Below are positions 13,001 to 25,783 of a DNA stretch of 64,000 nt, piece by piece (position 1 is the first letter of the stretch; each line of letters begins with the position of its first letter). The stretch comes from Rhytidiadelphus loreus (Eukaryota; Streptophyta; Bryopsida; Hypnales; Hylocomiaceae), in the NCBI GenBank assembly GCA_947034895.1, contig OX344761.1, forward strand, positions 88,921,447 to 88,985,446, read 5' to 3'. A program made the position numbers and the translations under genes. A model generated the notes under the pieces. That model saw nothing but the letters and a program-made list of their open reading frames with translations, was not told the DNA's origin and made no database searches.

Positions 13001-14023
13001 GTTTGAAGCTTGTTCGACCCCGAGTCTCATATCTCAAGTATGGACTCATTATTCGTCATATAATTGATGAAAAGAGCCCTCTCTACAACATGGATGCGGA
13101 GGTACATTTTTTGCTCTTTAAAACGCATGTTTTTTTTGGCTTCTTGATTGTTTTGACAATCATATGAACCTTTGTCTTTTGATTGGCTAATAAAACACCA
13201 AACCAACACCATCTTCTAAATCATAGCAATATTTTTTTTTCATTCTTAGAATTGCTTTTGTGCAAACTTGGCTTCCACAAACTCTTGTGGAAATCTATCT
13301 TGTCAAAGTTAGAATTGGGTGGGGCTCTCTAGGGAAACATACATGTCATGATTTCCACTAATGTAAGTGCATCTAATTGCTACACTGTTGCAAAACTTGG
13401 CCATGGAGATTCCTACATAAAATGTACATTTGAACATGAGAGTCTAAGGTTGATCACAAGGATACCTATAATCATACTTCATATGGTTTTCAAGCAATAT
13501 TTGCAAAAAAAATTCTAGATTCCTCTTTCAATTTTCAATAAAAACCAACAAATCAAAGTCAATTTAATAACATTAACTATGCTCAAATGCTTAATCAAAT
13601 TCTTTATGTTTGCGCTCAAATATCCTATGAAAGCACTAAACAAAATAATATGTTTTTGACAATTTTTGCGGTGGTTGACAGGCCATGATTCGTCAAGACA
13701 TGAGCTTTCTGGCCACTGTCTCGGCTCTGGAGAAGTCGTCGATGCAGCCTGTGTTTAGTGAGATGGTGTATGCGGTGACGGATGGAGACATTGTGTGGGA
13801 TCATCAATTTGACGACCAGGTCAGGACTGATGATTCAGGCCACCTGGTGTTTGATTTCAAGGCTCTTAACAAACTGAGACCCTTAAAAAAGGAGCCGTCT
13901 AACACTGGACATGATGGCGGAGGAGAGGGACCAGAGGTATCCAAGCCGAAGCCGAAGAAACCAAGCCAGGGTGAAAAATGGGGGAAACTGAAGCAGGCTG
14001 TTGTTTCGGGTAACAGAGACTGA
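10019..14023 (+). CDS. Inward-rectifier (Kir-type) K+ channel homologue, 7 exons, 381 aa
   Basis: I read exons 10019-10028, 10271-10341, 10763-10889, 11262-11504, 12087-12210, 12873-13101 and 13682-14023. All junctions are GT-AG and in phase, giving 1146 nt with stop. The product has Kir layout. A short N-terminus (V-K-K-K-F-V) leads to an amphipathic slide segment and TM1 (about residues 48-69), a pore helix (104-113), and the filter region S114-T-T-F-G-G-A120. TM2 (127-150) is followed by the cytoplasmic immunoglobulin-like domain with I209-E-C-H-F, H254-I-I-D-E-K-S-P-L-Y and D304-I-V-W. A Lys/Pro/Gly tail follows (330-381). The family forms tetrameric membrane K+ channels gated by lipids or ligands. 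The filter is odd because the usual T-x-G-Y/F-G is absent. The exon-4 acceptor (TTGCAAG before 11262) was chosen because it alone keeps the frame from exon 3. Conductance and selectivity cannot be inferred. Confidence 0.85.
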
Positions 14024-14340
14024 GCCGGGTTTCGAGATTTGCATGATTCTGTGCAGATCATTTTGCAAAGAATTGGAGGTGACAAAGTACAAGAAGCAGC
14101 TTCGGTAGCCTGTTGTTGTTTCGGGTTGCAGAGACTCAGGGTAACTACGAGGTCTGATTCTGTGCAGATCATTTTGCAAAGAATTAATTGGAGGTGACAA
14201 AATACAAGAAGCAGATTCGGTAGCCTGTTGTTTGGGTTTGCAGAGAGTGTTACGAACTTTGATTCTGTGCAGATCATTTTGCAAAAGAATTGGAGGTGAC
14301 AGAATACAAGAAGATCGAAGCAGCTTCGGTAGCAGAGGTT
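13997..14340 (+). repeat. Tandem repeat spanning the Kir-type gene stop and 3' UTR
   Basis: Three units of about 110-118 bp begin GGCTGTTGTTTCGGG (13997), GCCTGTTGTTGTTTCGGG (14107) and GCCTGTTGTTTGGG (14221). Each then has GATTCTGTGCAGATCATTTT, GCAAA-GAATTGGAGGTGACA and CAAGAAGCAG. The first unit encodes the last residues of the channel protein and contains its TGA, so the duplicated unit straddles coding end and 3' UTR. The minus-strand open frames here are repeat artefacts. Confidence 0.75.
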
Positions 14341-14624
14341 TTGTGTCTGTTGCGTCATAGTTTGTTTTTCGAGTAACGTCATACTCAAACTTCCTCACAT
14401 TCATGTCGCTTTTGTGTATGCAAGGACTCCTGCTCTGTGAGGCTCGTCCCAATAATTTGGAAGATTACTGTCAGTAAAGAGAGGTCACATTTTGGACCTT
14501 GAAGAGTTAACATGAATTGAGCTCTCTTTAATAGTCGCAGTGGATAGTAATAGGAGATGGCCAAGCTTGATGTCCAGAATCACACATTTGGAAGAATTGT
14601 GCATTAAAACTTGTAACAATGTTT

Positions 14625-14850
14625 GGACACTAAGTGTCTGATGGATGACAAAGAATTAATCCTTCCATGTAAATTGGTAGAAGTGTAGATGTTCATCCTT
14701 GGAATTTTGTTCAAAAAGGGAAGGTATTGCATAGTAGTTTGACCTCTAATGAGTGCTCTTGGTGAGTTTTTTAAGTAGATGATCCACATTGTAGCAAAAA
14801 GGATGGTTTCAACGGTGATCTGTTTGTCTTTACAAGGTTAACCTTGGAAG
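14625..14850 (-). repeat. Dispersed repeat family A, copy 2
   Basis: Minus-orientation copy with GATGACAAAGAATTAATCC, ATGTTCATCCTTGGAATTTT, CTAATGAGTGCTCTTGG and ACAAGGTTAACC. With copy 3 it forms a large inverted pair. Confidence 0.6.
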
Positions 14851-14929
14851 GCTACTAGCCTATAACCAATGCAACCACTCAAAAAATGATTTGATTTTTG
14901 GACCAATACTTAGGTGCATTTTTCATTTC

Positions 14930-15200
14930 TACAATGATGTGGAAAGTCATCCAACTGGATACTTTTTGCCCTCTCCATCCTTACATGGATAACCCTATAA
15001 CGTTAGGCTTGTCAACGTGGAAGTCAACCTTTTGGGTATCATGTGAATCATTTCTTCAAAAAAAAAAAAAAAGCACTCATTGAAGGTCAAACTACTATGC
15101 AAGACCTCTCCTTTTTACTCAAAATTCCATGGATGAACATTTGCACTTTTGTCTTATATAGAAGGATTCTTTATCATTCATCAGACACTTTTAGGCCACC
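14930..15200 (+). repeat. Dispersed repeat family A, copy 3
   Basis: Plus-orientation copy with GTGAATCATTTCTTC, an A15 run (15060-15074), GCACTCATTGAAGGTCAAAC, GATGAACATTTGCAC and GGATTCTTTATCATTCATC. It is inverted relative to copy 2. Confidence 0.6.
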
Positions 15201-17703
15201 ACATACATTGTAACAAGGTTAACTTGTAAACTACCAATTTTTGGTTGATGAAACTTTGAAAGAAACTATGGAAATAAAGAATGCACCTTTGGGGATGACT
15301 ACCTTTGTTATACTAGGGTTAACCCTAAAATGCCTTTGAAGCCAAAAAATGACCATTGGATGATTTTCCAAATTATTGTAGAATAAACCTATTGGTCCAT
15401 AAATCAAACCAGTTTTTGCAAAGTACCTTGTAGATAGATCTCATCTTTTTAAGGTTAAGGTACCCACTTCGCTATCTATTATAGAAGTTGTAAATAAACC
15501 ATGAAAGAAGTCTCAAAATGTAATAAAATATACCAATAAAAAATTATACTTCAAAAATTTCATCAATAAAAATACACATAAATATTTTGAATTTTAAATT
15601 TTATTAACTCAATATTTCTTCTTAAAGTGATTTTTATGCAAGCAATATGAGTTTTTGTTTTCCTCACTAAGTAAACCAAAACAAGTTTCAATGATGGATA
15701 ACACACTCAAGATATTTCAATTAGTATGCCCTGCCACAGTAACATAATATGCAAATGTATAAGGCCCATTATTATGGAAGCTTACAATTAAAAAAAAACT
15801 ACTTAGGATAATGTTGTCTACACAATTTTATACAATCTCAAAATTCTGATTGTTATTCAACTTCCATCTACATTCATACATGCTCATTTTCATTCATCTA
15901 TATTCATCCATAGTCATTTTTTATGATTGTTAATAGCTCTTAGATGGGATTGAAATACAATAATCCCAAAGGTGAGATTGTTCTAGCAAGCAAACTTAAC
16001 CTTTTCAAAAAAAAAATTTGAAAAAATTTGAAAGTTGCATTCTGAAATGAATCTTAAAAGTTATTTGATCAAAAAGATGCTTAGATTGCTCGAAAAATAA
16101 GATTGTTCATACCTTTCACATCACTAATCAAAATGGAATGAATCAAAGCTTTAGATGTAGACAAAAACATAATCTTTGAGAAAAATAATAATAATAATTT
16201 ATTTTGAATTTTTGCAATATTTTTTGTGCTGCCCGCCGAGTTCAGTTCTAGGCTTTTTGTGGTATAACTTTTGCTTCCGGACATTGATTGAAATTAAAAT
16301 TATATTCCCACAAAGCTTATCAGATTTTCTGTCTTCAAAAAAAGTTTCAAAAAACTAGGGTAAAATTTCAGCCTGTAGGAAGCTACCCGAATTCCAAATT
16401 GCCCCCCGAGGGGATTAGGGGGTAAATATCATCCAAATGTTCACACTAATTAGACCATAAATAGATTATATTTTTGTAAAGTAATTTCACATGAATTGAA
16501 TTAGTTTGAGTCTTAAGAATTGAATTGCAAATCTAATGAACACCCAATAGAAATACATTTTTTAAATTATTTTATTTATCTAAGTTCTTATGATAATTAT
16601 GCAAAAATATGTTTGTTGGACGAAACTAGAATTTTGAAAAATATTCAAGATTTTTAGTTTCTCCATAGCTCACTTTCACCACAACACAATGCATTTTTGC
16701 TTTTGAGAGCCATCTTTTGAGTGGATAGGGATAGTGAAGAGAGTATAACAGGCAGAGGATACCCAAGTATTTTTTAATTTTCTTTATTAAATCCCCCCAA
16801 ACCATAGTTACCCAATCCAACCTTGATTATTCACCCCCCCAATTATCAAAGCCCCTCCTCCCCATATGTAATTTCCAGATGTAATGTGAAGACCAAACAA
16901 TATGAGTTAATGCTTTTGTATCATATTTTTGTAAAAACCAGTAGAAACTAGAGAACGTAGAGAAACCCAGGGACTGTCGATCGTGCAATCCGGATCGATG
17001 GCTCTTTTTTTTCCCTTCCCCACCACATCAACGGTGGAGGAAGGTTTTTTTTAGGGGGGGTATGATCAATGGTTGTCAACCACCTAGCCGGGGGAGGACA
17101 TTCTAGCAGGTGGGTGCCATCTTTTGAGTGGATAGTTATATCAGAGTTCTATCCAAGTTTTTTGCTACTCGTGCCATTTGCGTTCCATGCCACTTGTGAG
17201 TCCATCGCAACATTTACAATAGTAAATCTTGTTCTCTGAGAAAAATTTCCACGTTGCTCACGTTTAGAAAGGGGTGTGACACCTTCTTCATGCACAACAA
17301 CTCCCCATTGACTCCTCCTTTTTCTCACCAACTCAGTCCTCATTCTTCAAGAAAATTTGCTTCTTCCACCGCTTTTCAGAAAAAAAAGAAAAAGAAAAAG
17401 CACCCTTCGACCTAAAAAAGGGTGAATGACAAAGTGGTATAGAAAGCTATCCAGAGTCATCCATCGGACAATTTTTGACCCCGGCGTGTCAGGATTCTAA
17501 ATTGAATTGGAGTGATTAGGTTATCTCTCTCTGCTTTCCAAACCTCCTACTTGCTTCGTCACGCTTTAACAAGGAGAATTGGGGAAAGTGGCGGGAGAGA
17601 GCTGAGGCCTTGACTTTGAAGTAAGCTTACTCGGCTTTGGGGACACCGGTTGCTTCATTGTGCTCTGACTGAGACGGATGTTAAGTTTCTGGGGTTTGCA
17701 GTG

Positions 17704-20700
17704 ATGGCGGAAGCTAGTACTCTTCAATCGCTCATCGAATGCTACATTGATACACAGCGTTCCGCTGCTGAACAGGTGACAGATTCAATTCGTTGAGCAC
17801 TGAAATTCAGATCGATGTCTTTGGGTCAATGTTTTGCCAGGACTGTGAAGAGTCTCTTCTTTGTTTTAACTGAATATCCTTGTTTTGTCGCGTCTTGATC
17901 GGATTAGTTTGCAAGTACTAAATCTTTTTATGTGTCTCCTTTCTTGGAGTCTGAATGTGGGGGTCTTTTTCGGGCTCTTCGCATTACTTTTGGCCTGATT
18001 TTTAGATTTTAGAGAATTTTGTATGTTTTCGGCGCCTTTGAATGTGCGAGATTATTGTTTGTAAAAAAGCAGTTCACTGATACAATTGCAAATATACTCC
18101 TATAGGTTTAGGAGAGAGAGTGTAGGAAGGTTTTTGATGCCTCTGAGTAACCTAAGGAATTCTACATTCCTGGTTATCTTGGGTTTGGAAAATTGTATTT
18201 TTGTGGACTAACGCATGCAAATTCACAGGCGAGTGTTGTGAAAGCGCTTTCCTTGGAGGTTGTACATGGCAGACTCACAATTCAGAGCTTGGTTAGTGAA
18301 CATTTCTGTCGATCCCTTTTCCTCGACATTTGGAAGTAACAGTATTTGGAAGTACAGGAGTATTCTGACGGAACTGCTGCTTATTTGTAGGTCATAACGC
18401 TTGGAGCATATTTGACCACAAGCGACAATATCGTCAGAGCTCGAGGTATGCCCTCTTTTATTGACATTTTATTGTTTAATTGCAGAATGTTAGTTGGAGC
18501 TATCTTATACAGGAATGGTTTCACAGTCTCATAATGTGTATACACTTAACTGTATGTCGTATGCCATTGACAGTATTCCAATGCTGACAACCACGTCAAC
18601 AGTAAAGATGACAAATATTTTTACCATTTTCATTTTGGACGATAGTGACGAGCTGCTTACCCAATCATTATATCTACTATGGTACAATTAACTATGAACA
18701 TTGTATACAGTTTTACAAGGATTCTAACCGGAAGGCTTAGTGCTTGATAGAAACGCCTCGATTAATTTTGTTTTTGTATTTTGTTTATGAAGAGCTTGAT
18801 GCCAAGTAATTTTTCGCCTGATTGCAGGTACATTGCTACTTTCAGACATACTCGCCGATCTGTCAGGAAAGTCTCTCGAGGACACAGCCATAAAGAGTCT
18901 TACGAACTTCTACAGTGCACGACTTGTAAGTTTTGTTTACTTCTGCTTGATATTCTTCTCCGTGAACAAATCCATCCGTCCCTGGAATCTGAGTCAGCCA
19001 TGAATTGACTGTTTCGTTAACGCTACCGAAACAAAGCAGTAAGTTGTTCATTGGTCTAATTAAATTCGAAATATTTGGGACCGAATCTGGAGGTTTGGGG
19101 GCCAAGTTGAGTCTAGTGTTCGTACATATTATTGCTATTATCTCTTGTTTTCCTTGTCCTACCAAGTAGTGACTGATGTAGTGAATACTGATCGTTCTCG
19201 ATTTGATGCTCAGGGTGACTGGCATTGTTTGCGAGGTGCGGTCCTCGGTTCCCTTAGTCTACTAAGAAGGAGGTCAGAAGTGGGAGCCGTGGAAGCGGCG
19301 GAAGCAAATGAAGTGGCAAATTCTGCATTAGCTGTTCTTCACGTTCAGACTCTCGCACAACGTGACCGCATGGTAATTCTTAATTCCTGAAACGTTCCTG
19401 CAATTCGATTACCATTTAATCCTCTATTACAGCTAGATAAATGAGGTGATTAATGGTTTTGACTTGTTTTATTGTTTTCCCGGAGGAAACACATATGACT
19501 TTTCTTTTTGGTGTTCTGTAGATTAATGCTTTCCTAGTGATTGGAAGACTAAGTTGGGTTTGTACTTCAAGTTCTTAATGTACATTTTTACTTTCAAATG
19601 CTAAATATCTGATCATCTGCTGTCCGGATTCAGCTGTGTTTGGAGCTGTTTGAATGTCTGCTGGAGGAGCATGCAGATGCAATTGCGCCTCTGGTACGAT
19701 TATTTCTTACTAGTCCTTACTGGCGTCTCTGGATGATGTTATCCGACTACTGGTGTGTAGATGTATCTGTTTGCCTTGATCCCAGGGTTTCGATTCCTGA
19801 GCGTGAACTTGGACATGCTCACATAGTCTGGGATGCAGGAAGGCGATCTTATATTTGGTGTTGTCGCCGCCATCGAAGGAGAGACGGACCCACGCTGTCT
19901 ATTATTGACATTCCGGATCATACAGTTGTTGGTTAGACTTTACCCTGATCACAATGGGCCTGTGGCTTCTTGTGCGGACGAACTTTTTGACGTTGTCAGC
20001 CGATATTTCCCAATCTCTTTCAGTCTTGTGAGTACACGGTTATTCAGGGTTTCTTTTTTGGTAAAATTAAATTTTCTCGTCTTTTAGTTAAGAAATCCAG
20101 CAATCTGTCGCGTCTGGATTCAGTATTGAGAGCTAAGAAAGTTGCTGGGAGCTTCCTAAAAGGTTCCCCCAGATATTGCTATGGTGTTCAGTTGGTAATT
20201 TTTTGTTCAGGTGATATGGTGCTATTCTGCTATTTTCTTGCCTTTGTTTGTGCCACGCACACCGAATTTTATTTATCTTCTGTTATAGCAATCAGGTACT
20301 CTGGATAGCGTAACGAGAGAAGACCTGGTTACTGCACTTAAGGTACGTTTACTCCACGTTTGATCTTATTAATGCCTTAGTATATGCTCATAACCCTCCC
20401 TTCAATATGGCGAGCTGGCAGAATCAACAGTACTTGACAATATTTACCTTGACATTGTTCGGGTATTGGTTGTGTAGGAGGCCTTTGCTTGTACACCAAT
20501 TTTCGCTCCATATTGCATACCCCTACTACTTGGAAAACTGTCATCCAGCCTCCGTTATGCGAAGGTGCGTGCGCACTGAGCCTTCTGGCAGGACAAAGTC
20601 ACTTCCTGGACGTCTGTACTAAACTTTAGTCAGTTTCCTTACGATGTTATTTTACAACAATAATGTCCTTGTCACATCCATACAATTTTTATTTTTCTTC

Positions 20701-23700
20701 TGAATTGTCATGTTACTCGAATCTGACTTGCGTTCCTTGTTGTAGCTGGACTCTCTTAACTTCCTTGGCCACTGTGGACTCGTTTACGGAGCTAAAGCTT
20801 TAAGAATATACACAATTCCTGTGTGGGAGGCTCTCAAAGCAGAACTTCTGCCTGTTTCTGTGCCATTATTGTCAACATCTTCAGAGCCTCAAGACGCAGA
20901 GATTGTTAACGGAGCGTTAAGTTGCTTGTCAAATTGGATTTTGGCTTTCGAGAGTGGAAAGAATTTGTCCGAGGTTGTCATGAACGATTCCGGAATTATG
21001 GAGTCCGGAGATTTCTTGCGATTGATACTTGAAGACGGCTTCGTGGAAGACCTTATTTCATATTTGGAATGTTCTACTGGGGGCCAAGGACGTACAGAAT
21101 TTGCCATGAAAGATCTTGCTAAACATCAATCTAGGGCAGCGGGTCGTGTACTTGCAGAATCAGCTCAAGCCAGTCCATCTTCATGCTTCGTGGTCTGCAA
21201 GCAAGTACTGAGACGTCTTATGTCTGCTAGTGGATTGTTGGCAGAAGAAAAAACCTCCACTCGTGAGTGCATCCTGCAAGGTCATAAAGTGATGAAATAC
21301 TCATCTGAGATTCCTCTGGTCCATGCTAGCACAACGTCATCACCAGGCATGTGCCCCTCAGGGGGGCAGGTTATTTCATATGAGGATCGGGATCGATTCG
21401 GGTGTGATGTTGGACTCGAAATTCTGCTTGAAATAATTATAGCTGCTAGAAGCCTGGCAGAGAAGTTGTTTCAAGAACATGATCAGTCATCATCGATGAC
21501 GTCAAGGAAGTGGCTGGATCCACTGCGAGAGCAATCTGAAAACCTCATCACTGCATTTCATCAAGCTATCACTGACGAGTGGTCTAAAGTCTCTTCAGTG
21601 CTCGGAGGTAAATTACGGCCAAAGTAATTTAATACTTCATTTGAGTTGCATGTAATTTCAGGACTAAAAATTCAGGACTCTTAATTTTTGTATTGTTTTA
21701 AAATCGTTTCTGTATAAGGAATGTTTGTTGTGGAACTATCAATGATCACCAGATAAAGGGTTTTTGTCTTGGTTAGTTTCTTATCTTTATATTCTTAGTC
21801 TCTCTATGCCAAACATTTAAGTGAACTTGGTACCACAAATTCATCATCAGTTTTCATATTTTGACAATATAAATAGGTTTATACGCATAGCAAGTATTAC
21901 TATTCTTCCCTTGTTGAAAACCAATCCTCTTCTCCAGCTGCGTACTCGTTGGAAGATATGTACTGGTTTTATTCAGTTTGGGATTTTATTTTTCTTATGA
22001 AGGGTTTTAAGAAGTGCCTTATATGGCAATGAAATACAATCATGATCACATGGGCATCTTTTTTGGCCTTGAGTCAAGTGCTTTGAATTTGTGCAGTGGG
22101 AGGGTTGCAAGCTCTGGCGTCATTCCCTGCCCCTCTCTCTCCATTATCTAGCAACCAATTGAGAAGGGTACTGGTAATCCTCAAGGATCTTCTCGTCGAT
22201 GACACTAAGCAAAATCTATTGACAAGTATTTCTATGGCCTTGGAAAAGATTAGTAGTGTAGAGGAACAGTCTGGAACAATGGATAGACATGTTGGAATAT
22301 CGACTGTTGTTGCTCCAGACCTGTTGAAAGCAGTCCGAGAAGCCAAGACAGGCGCTATAGTGGAAAAGAATCTACGAGCCCTTGCAAAAATCTCTGGCCC
22401 GAGATCAGCCACTCGCCAATTGGTGATTAGACACCTTACTGAAATCATACACCTCGACCTCTCAGGAGCTGATGTAAGGATCTCTGCAGCTCCGTCTGCA
22501 CATAGAACTCAAGTATTTATGTTCTTGCTGTCGATGACTTTGATGAATCATAAATAATTGGTGCATTGAATCAGGAAAATGAAGAAGTGTATGAGATTTG
22601 CGACAAGCTGGTTGTTATCTTGCAATGCTTGTCTGAGGATTTCCTTCCTAGGTGAGTTTTCTGCTATTTATATCAAAATTTTGCGTTGCTGAAAGGGAGA
22701 AACATACTACTAAGCTCTTGTCTCGCCAATCAATCGCCAAGTAATCGAGTGGAATTGCGGGCAACAATTTATAGGTTCAGTCTTGCTAGAGGTCGAACTA
22801 ACGAAGTTTCATTGAATAGGCTTAAGATCAGTTGTTACTAGAGTCAAATGGCATGCACATGTTCTAGTAAGTCAAAGATCTCTAATGGCCTGATACTTGA
22901 GTCTTGAATGATCAGGTGTGATAGTCAGAGCGCTGATCAATCTGATACAATGGGTCTATCGATGGAGATCTTTAGCATTGTTTCTGCACAAGCCATCAAC
23001 TGTAACCAAGAAGTAAGGCAGTCGACTACTTTTTATTGTTTCAGGATATTTTGACCTGACAACATCCTTAGACTGTAAATTTAAACAAGAAGGGAAACTT
23101 TGTTAGGATAAGTCATGCTGCCAAGAATACTAAAATGGAAGAAATGTGTAGATGGCGTTATTGTCACTTAATTACCTCATGCAAAATTTCCGATACGTCG
23201 CAATGATTAACTCAGTTTTCGTATGTTTCTGTCGCGGTACATGCACAGGTTCTACGGTGGAGTGTGAAAGCTATTCGAGAAGCTGTTTTGAGGTGTGACG
23301 CACAAGTTCAAGGCGAAATTCTTCAAAAAGGAATAGAGCTTTTGTTTGACACAGAGCACCATCATGAAGAGGAAGTGGATTGGTCCATTGCTTTTGTTGC
23401 TGCAGTAATTATGTCACTAAGGCCTAGTGTAACAATTCCTAACAAGCAGACGCTTTTGAATACACTGATGCGTGCTGCACTATCTGAAAAGCCTTTCCTT
23501 ATCACTGAGACAGCTGCCCAAGCTGTGGCATCACTGCTAAACAAGTGGGTTGCTACATCTACTGATGAGGTCGGACATCTCCATTCATTCAGTATCTCTT
23601 TGGCATTCTTGTCTTCCGCCAAGTAACGGAGGCAGACCTTTGTGTTTGAGGTTCTTAGTGACTTTGTGATTCTGAATCGATCTCAAGGTTCTAAAAGTTT

Positions 23701-25783
23701 TTGTTTCTAATTTGTGTAATTTATCTTGAACTCAGGCTGATGGTCTTTTTACTATGGAGACAGCTGTCAATATAGTATTGGCCATCCTGGAAATTTCGGA
23801 AGACATTGACATAGAGAGGAACGTTCCCTGTAGATCTGTGCGCCATATGGTTTCTAGGGTCCGTGCAGCTGCATGGATTGGAAAGGGTTTGGCTATGAGA
23901 GGTCACAACGGAATTTCTGTTGTTGCTTCTGTTTTGCTGAGGCTGCTGCTGTCAGAAGCCTTTGAGGTTTGTCATTGCGGCCCATTTTTCACAAATTTGA
24001 TTACACTGTATCGCTCAATTTTTTACCAAGGCCTCATTATCTACCCATTTGTTGGAGTAATTCTGTGGTGAAATTTTAGAATGTGTATATTTAAAAGAAT
24101 CCGAATTCAATTTTGCCATTCATCTAGTGTTCGCTACTGAAAACGCAAATGTTCCTCTACATACGGCACTTGTTTCAATTATGTAGGGAATGGAGATCTA
24201 TTTGAGATGTTCCCTCTGTGATTCAACCCGTCCATTATTCCAGATATTGTCTAAAAGTTCGTGGTGGTCTCTGGCAGGAAGGGAAGGAGTTTAGCTTAGC
24301 GATGGCTTCAGCAGAATCTCTGGGAATCATCGTTAGAGACGCTGAGGTTGGCCTGAACAAAGCGCACCATGCTGTCGTTCGACCACTGTACAAACAGCGA
24401 TTTTTTAATAGCATGTTATCGCCCCTTTTAGAGGCTGTGCAGTCATCGAGAGATACTTCAGCAAAGTAATTGACCGAGTTTCGGTGAAGTGTTTTTCATG
24501 TGGAGTTTGTTTGACTTTTTTTTCACTCCCTACTATTTTCTTACCTTGACATTTGAAGAATAGGTCGAACTATCTTGTTCTTCGCAGTTGAGGTTATGAT
24601 ATCTACATCTGCAGTTCTGCCTGATAACATTAGCTGATGCTATTGCAGGTTACGGCTATATCGAGGAATAGGGCACTTAATATCAGGCACTCCTCACATT
24701 GCACTGCTGGCTGACGGTGCACATGTGAGTGTACATAATGAGGTGTTCACGGTGTAGCGTAACCAAAAAATTGTTACTAAATACATTATCGTGACACGTT
24801 GTTCATATGCCCTCTTGGTCGTATTCCCGAATACTTTGAAATTGAGGCGTTTATAAGATTGCTCCTGTAAGTATCTAAGCGTAGTATTACTAATGTGCTT
24901 TCTATTTTATTGGGCAGGTTTTCCCTCTTATTCTGGGAACTCTTTCATACTTGAACTCAGAACGAAGTGACTCCGAGCTTTTACAATCTACCTTGCTGGC
25001 TCTCTCTGCATTCCTTTTGGACGTTTGTCGAGGTGGGATTTTGAATTGTGGACAGTTTCATATTCTGCGATTTCTGTCTCGTATTAGCCGATTTCTGTTT
25101 AGCTGCCAGGATTTTTCTCATTAACCACTACTACTAAGCTACTGCGTGGTGTCCAATAATTGCTCATACAGGGATGTCAATGGTGGCAGAGCATGTGTCT
25201 AGCATTGTGAAGCAAATGCTAACCTTGATCCAGTACCAGTACTCGGTTGTATGTTTCTACACGGACTTAGAGCTTTCTCTTTCAGCTTCTTGAGTGAAGT
25301 ATCTGTTTTTATGTTCATGAGGTACAGTTGACTTCAACGATTTGCAACTACACATCACACCGTAATTCGAAAATTACGACATTCTCACGAGGAAAGTCTT
25401 ATAAATGTGTGGGTGCCTGTCAGGTAGTTCGAGAAACAGCTCTTCGATGCTTGGGAGCTGCAGTTGGTCTCTCTTACACTCGAGTATACCCGTTGCGGGC
25501 AGAGGTTCGTGGTAATTTGTATTGCAGATAATGTTTAGTATATTGAGGGACTGTATCTGATTGCCAGCGGGTTGAATACTAAAGTAGACAAGTAATGCTA
25601 TAAATTAGAGAGCTTTAGCGACTTACTTTTGTCATCATCTTTGAATTGTAGGTAGCAAAAGCGATATCAGCTGCTTTGGATGATAAGAAGCGAGTTGTGC
25701 GCAAGGAAGCGGTGCGTTGCTGTCAATCCTGGTGCGTTTCCAGACCTTGTTTTTTGAACCCCGAAGTTTTATGTTTGGCATAA
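17704..25783 (+). CDS. MMS19 homologue, 21 exons, 1156 aa
   Basis: Exons: 17704-17775, 18229-18291, 18391-18445, 18828-18925, 19214-19372, 19634-19693, 19839-20027, 20289-20342, 20478-20564, 20746-21607, 22097-22473, 22575-22651, 22916-23012, 23249-23569, 23736-23966, 24278-24465, 24649-24724, 24918-25032, 25172-25248, 25424-25504, 25652-25783. All are GT-AG and in phase (3471 nt). The product is an all-helical HEAT-repeat protein. An MMS19 N-terminal block runs through T-L-L-L-S-D-I-L-A-D, G-D-W-H-C-L-R-G-A and L-E-L-F-E-C-L-L-E. A C-terminal block has A-A-W-I-G-K-G-L-A-M-R-G, H-A-V-V-R-P-L-Y-K-Q-R-F and V-R-E-T-A-L-R-C-L. MMS19 is the targeting scaffold of cytosolic iron-sulphur assembly, acting with CIA1/CIA2 homologues to deliver clusters to DNA-repair and replication enzymes. 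The length fits the family. The last exon may instead splice at TG|GTGCGT near 25732, since plant homologues end soon after the conserved Trp, so the terminal 17 residues are uncertain. Confidence 0.92.

Larger units (their letters stand above)
14341..17703. other. Intergenic region between the Kir-type gene and MMS19
   Basis: No gene is recognised. It contains two inverted copies of dispersed family A (about 14.63-15.20 kb). The remainder is AT-rich. A 20-base sequence GCCATCTTTTGAGTGGATAG occurs at 16709-16728 and again at 17116-17135, a local direct repeat of unknown origin. Bases about 17400-17703 become pyrimidine-rich and would be the MMS19 promoter and 5' UTR. Confidence 0.4.

Noticed and set aside
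13804..14452. Two long minus-strand frames over the channel gene 3' end
   Set aside because: They arise from the three-unit tandem repeat; the peptides repeat with the DNA unit.
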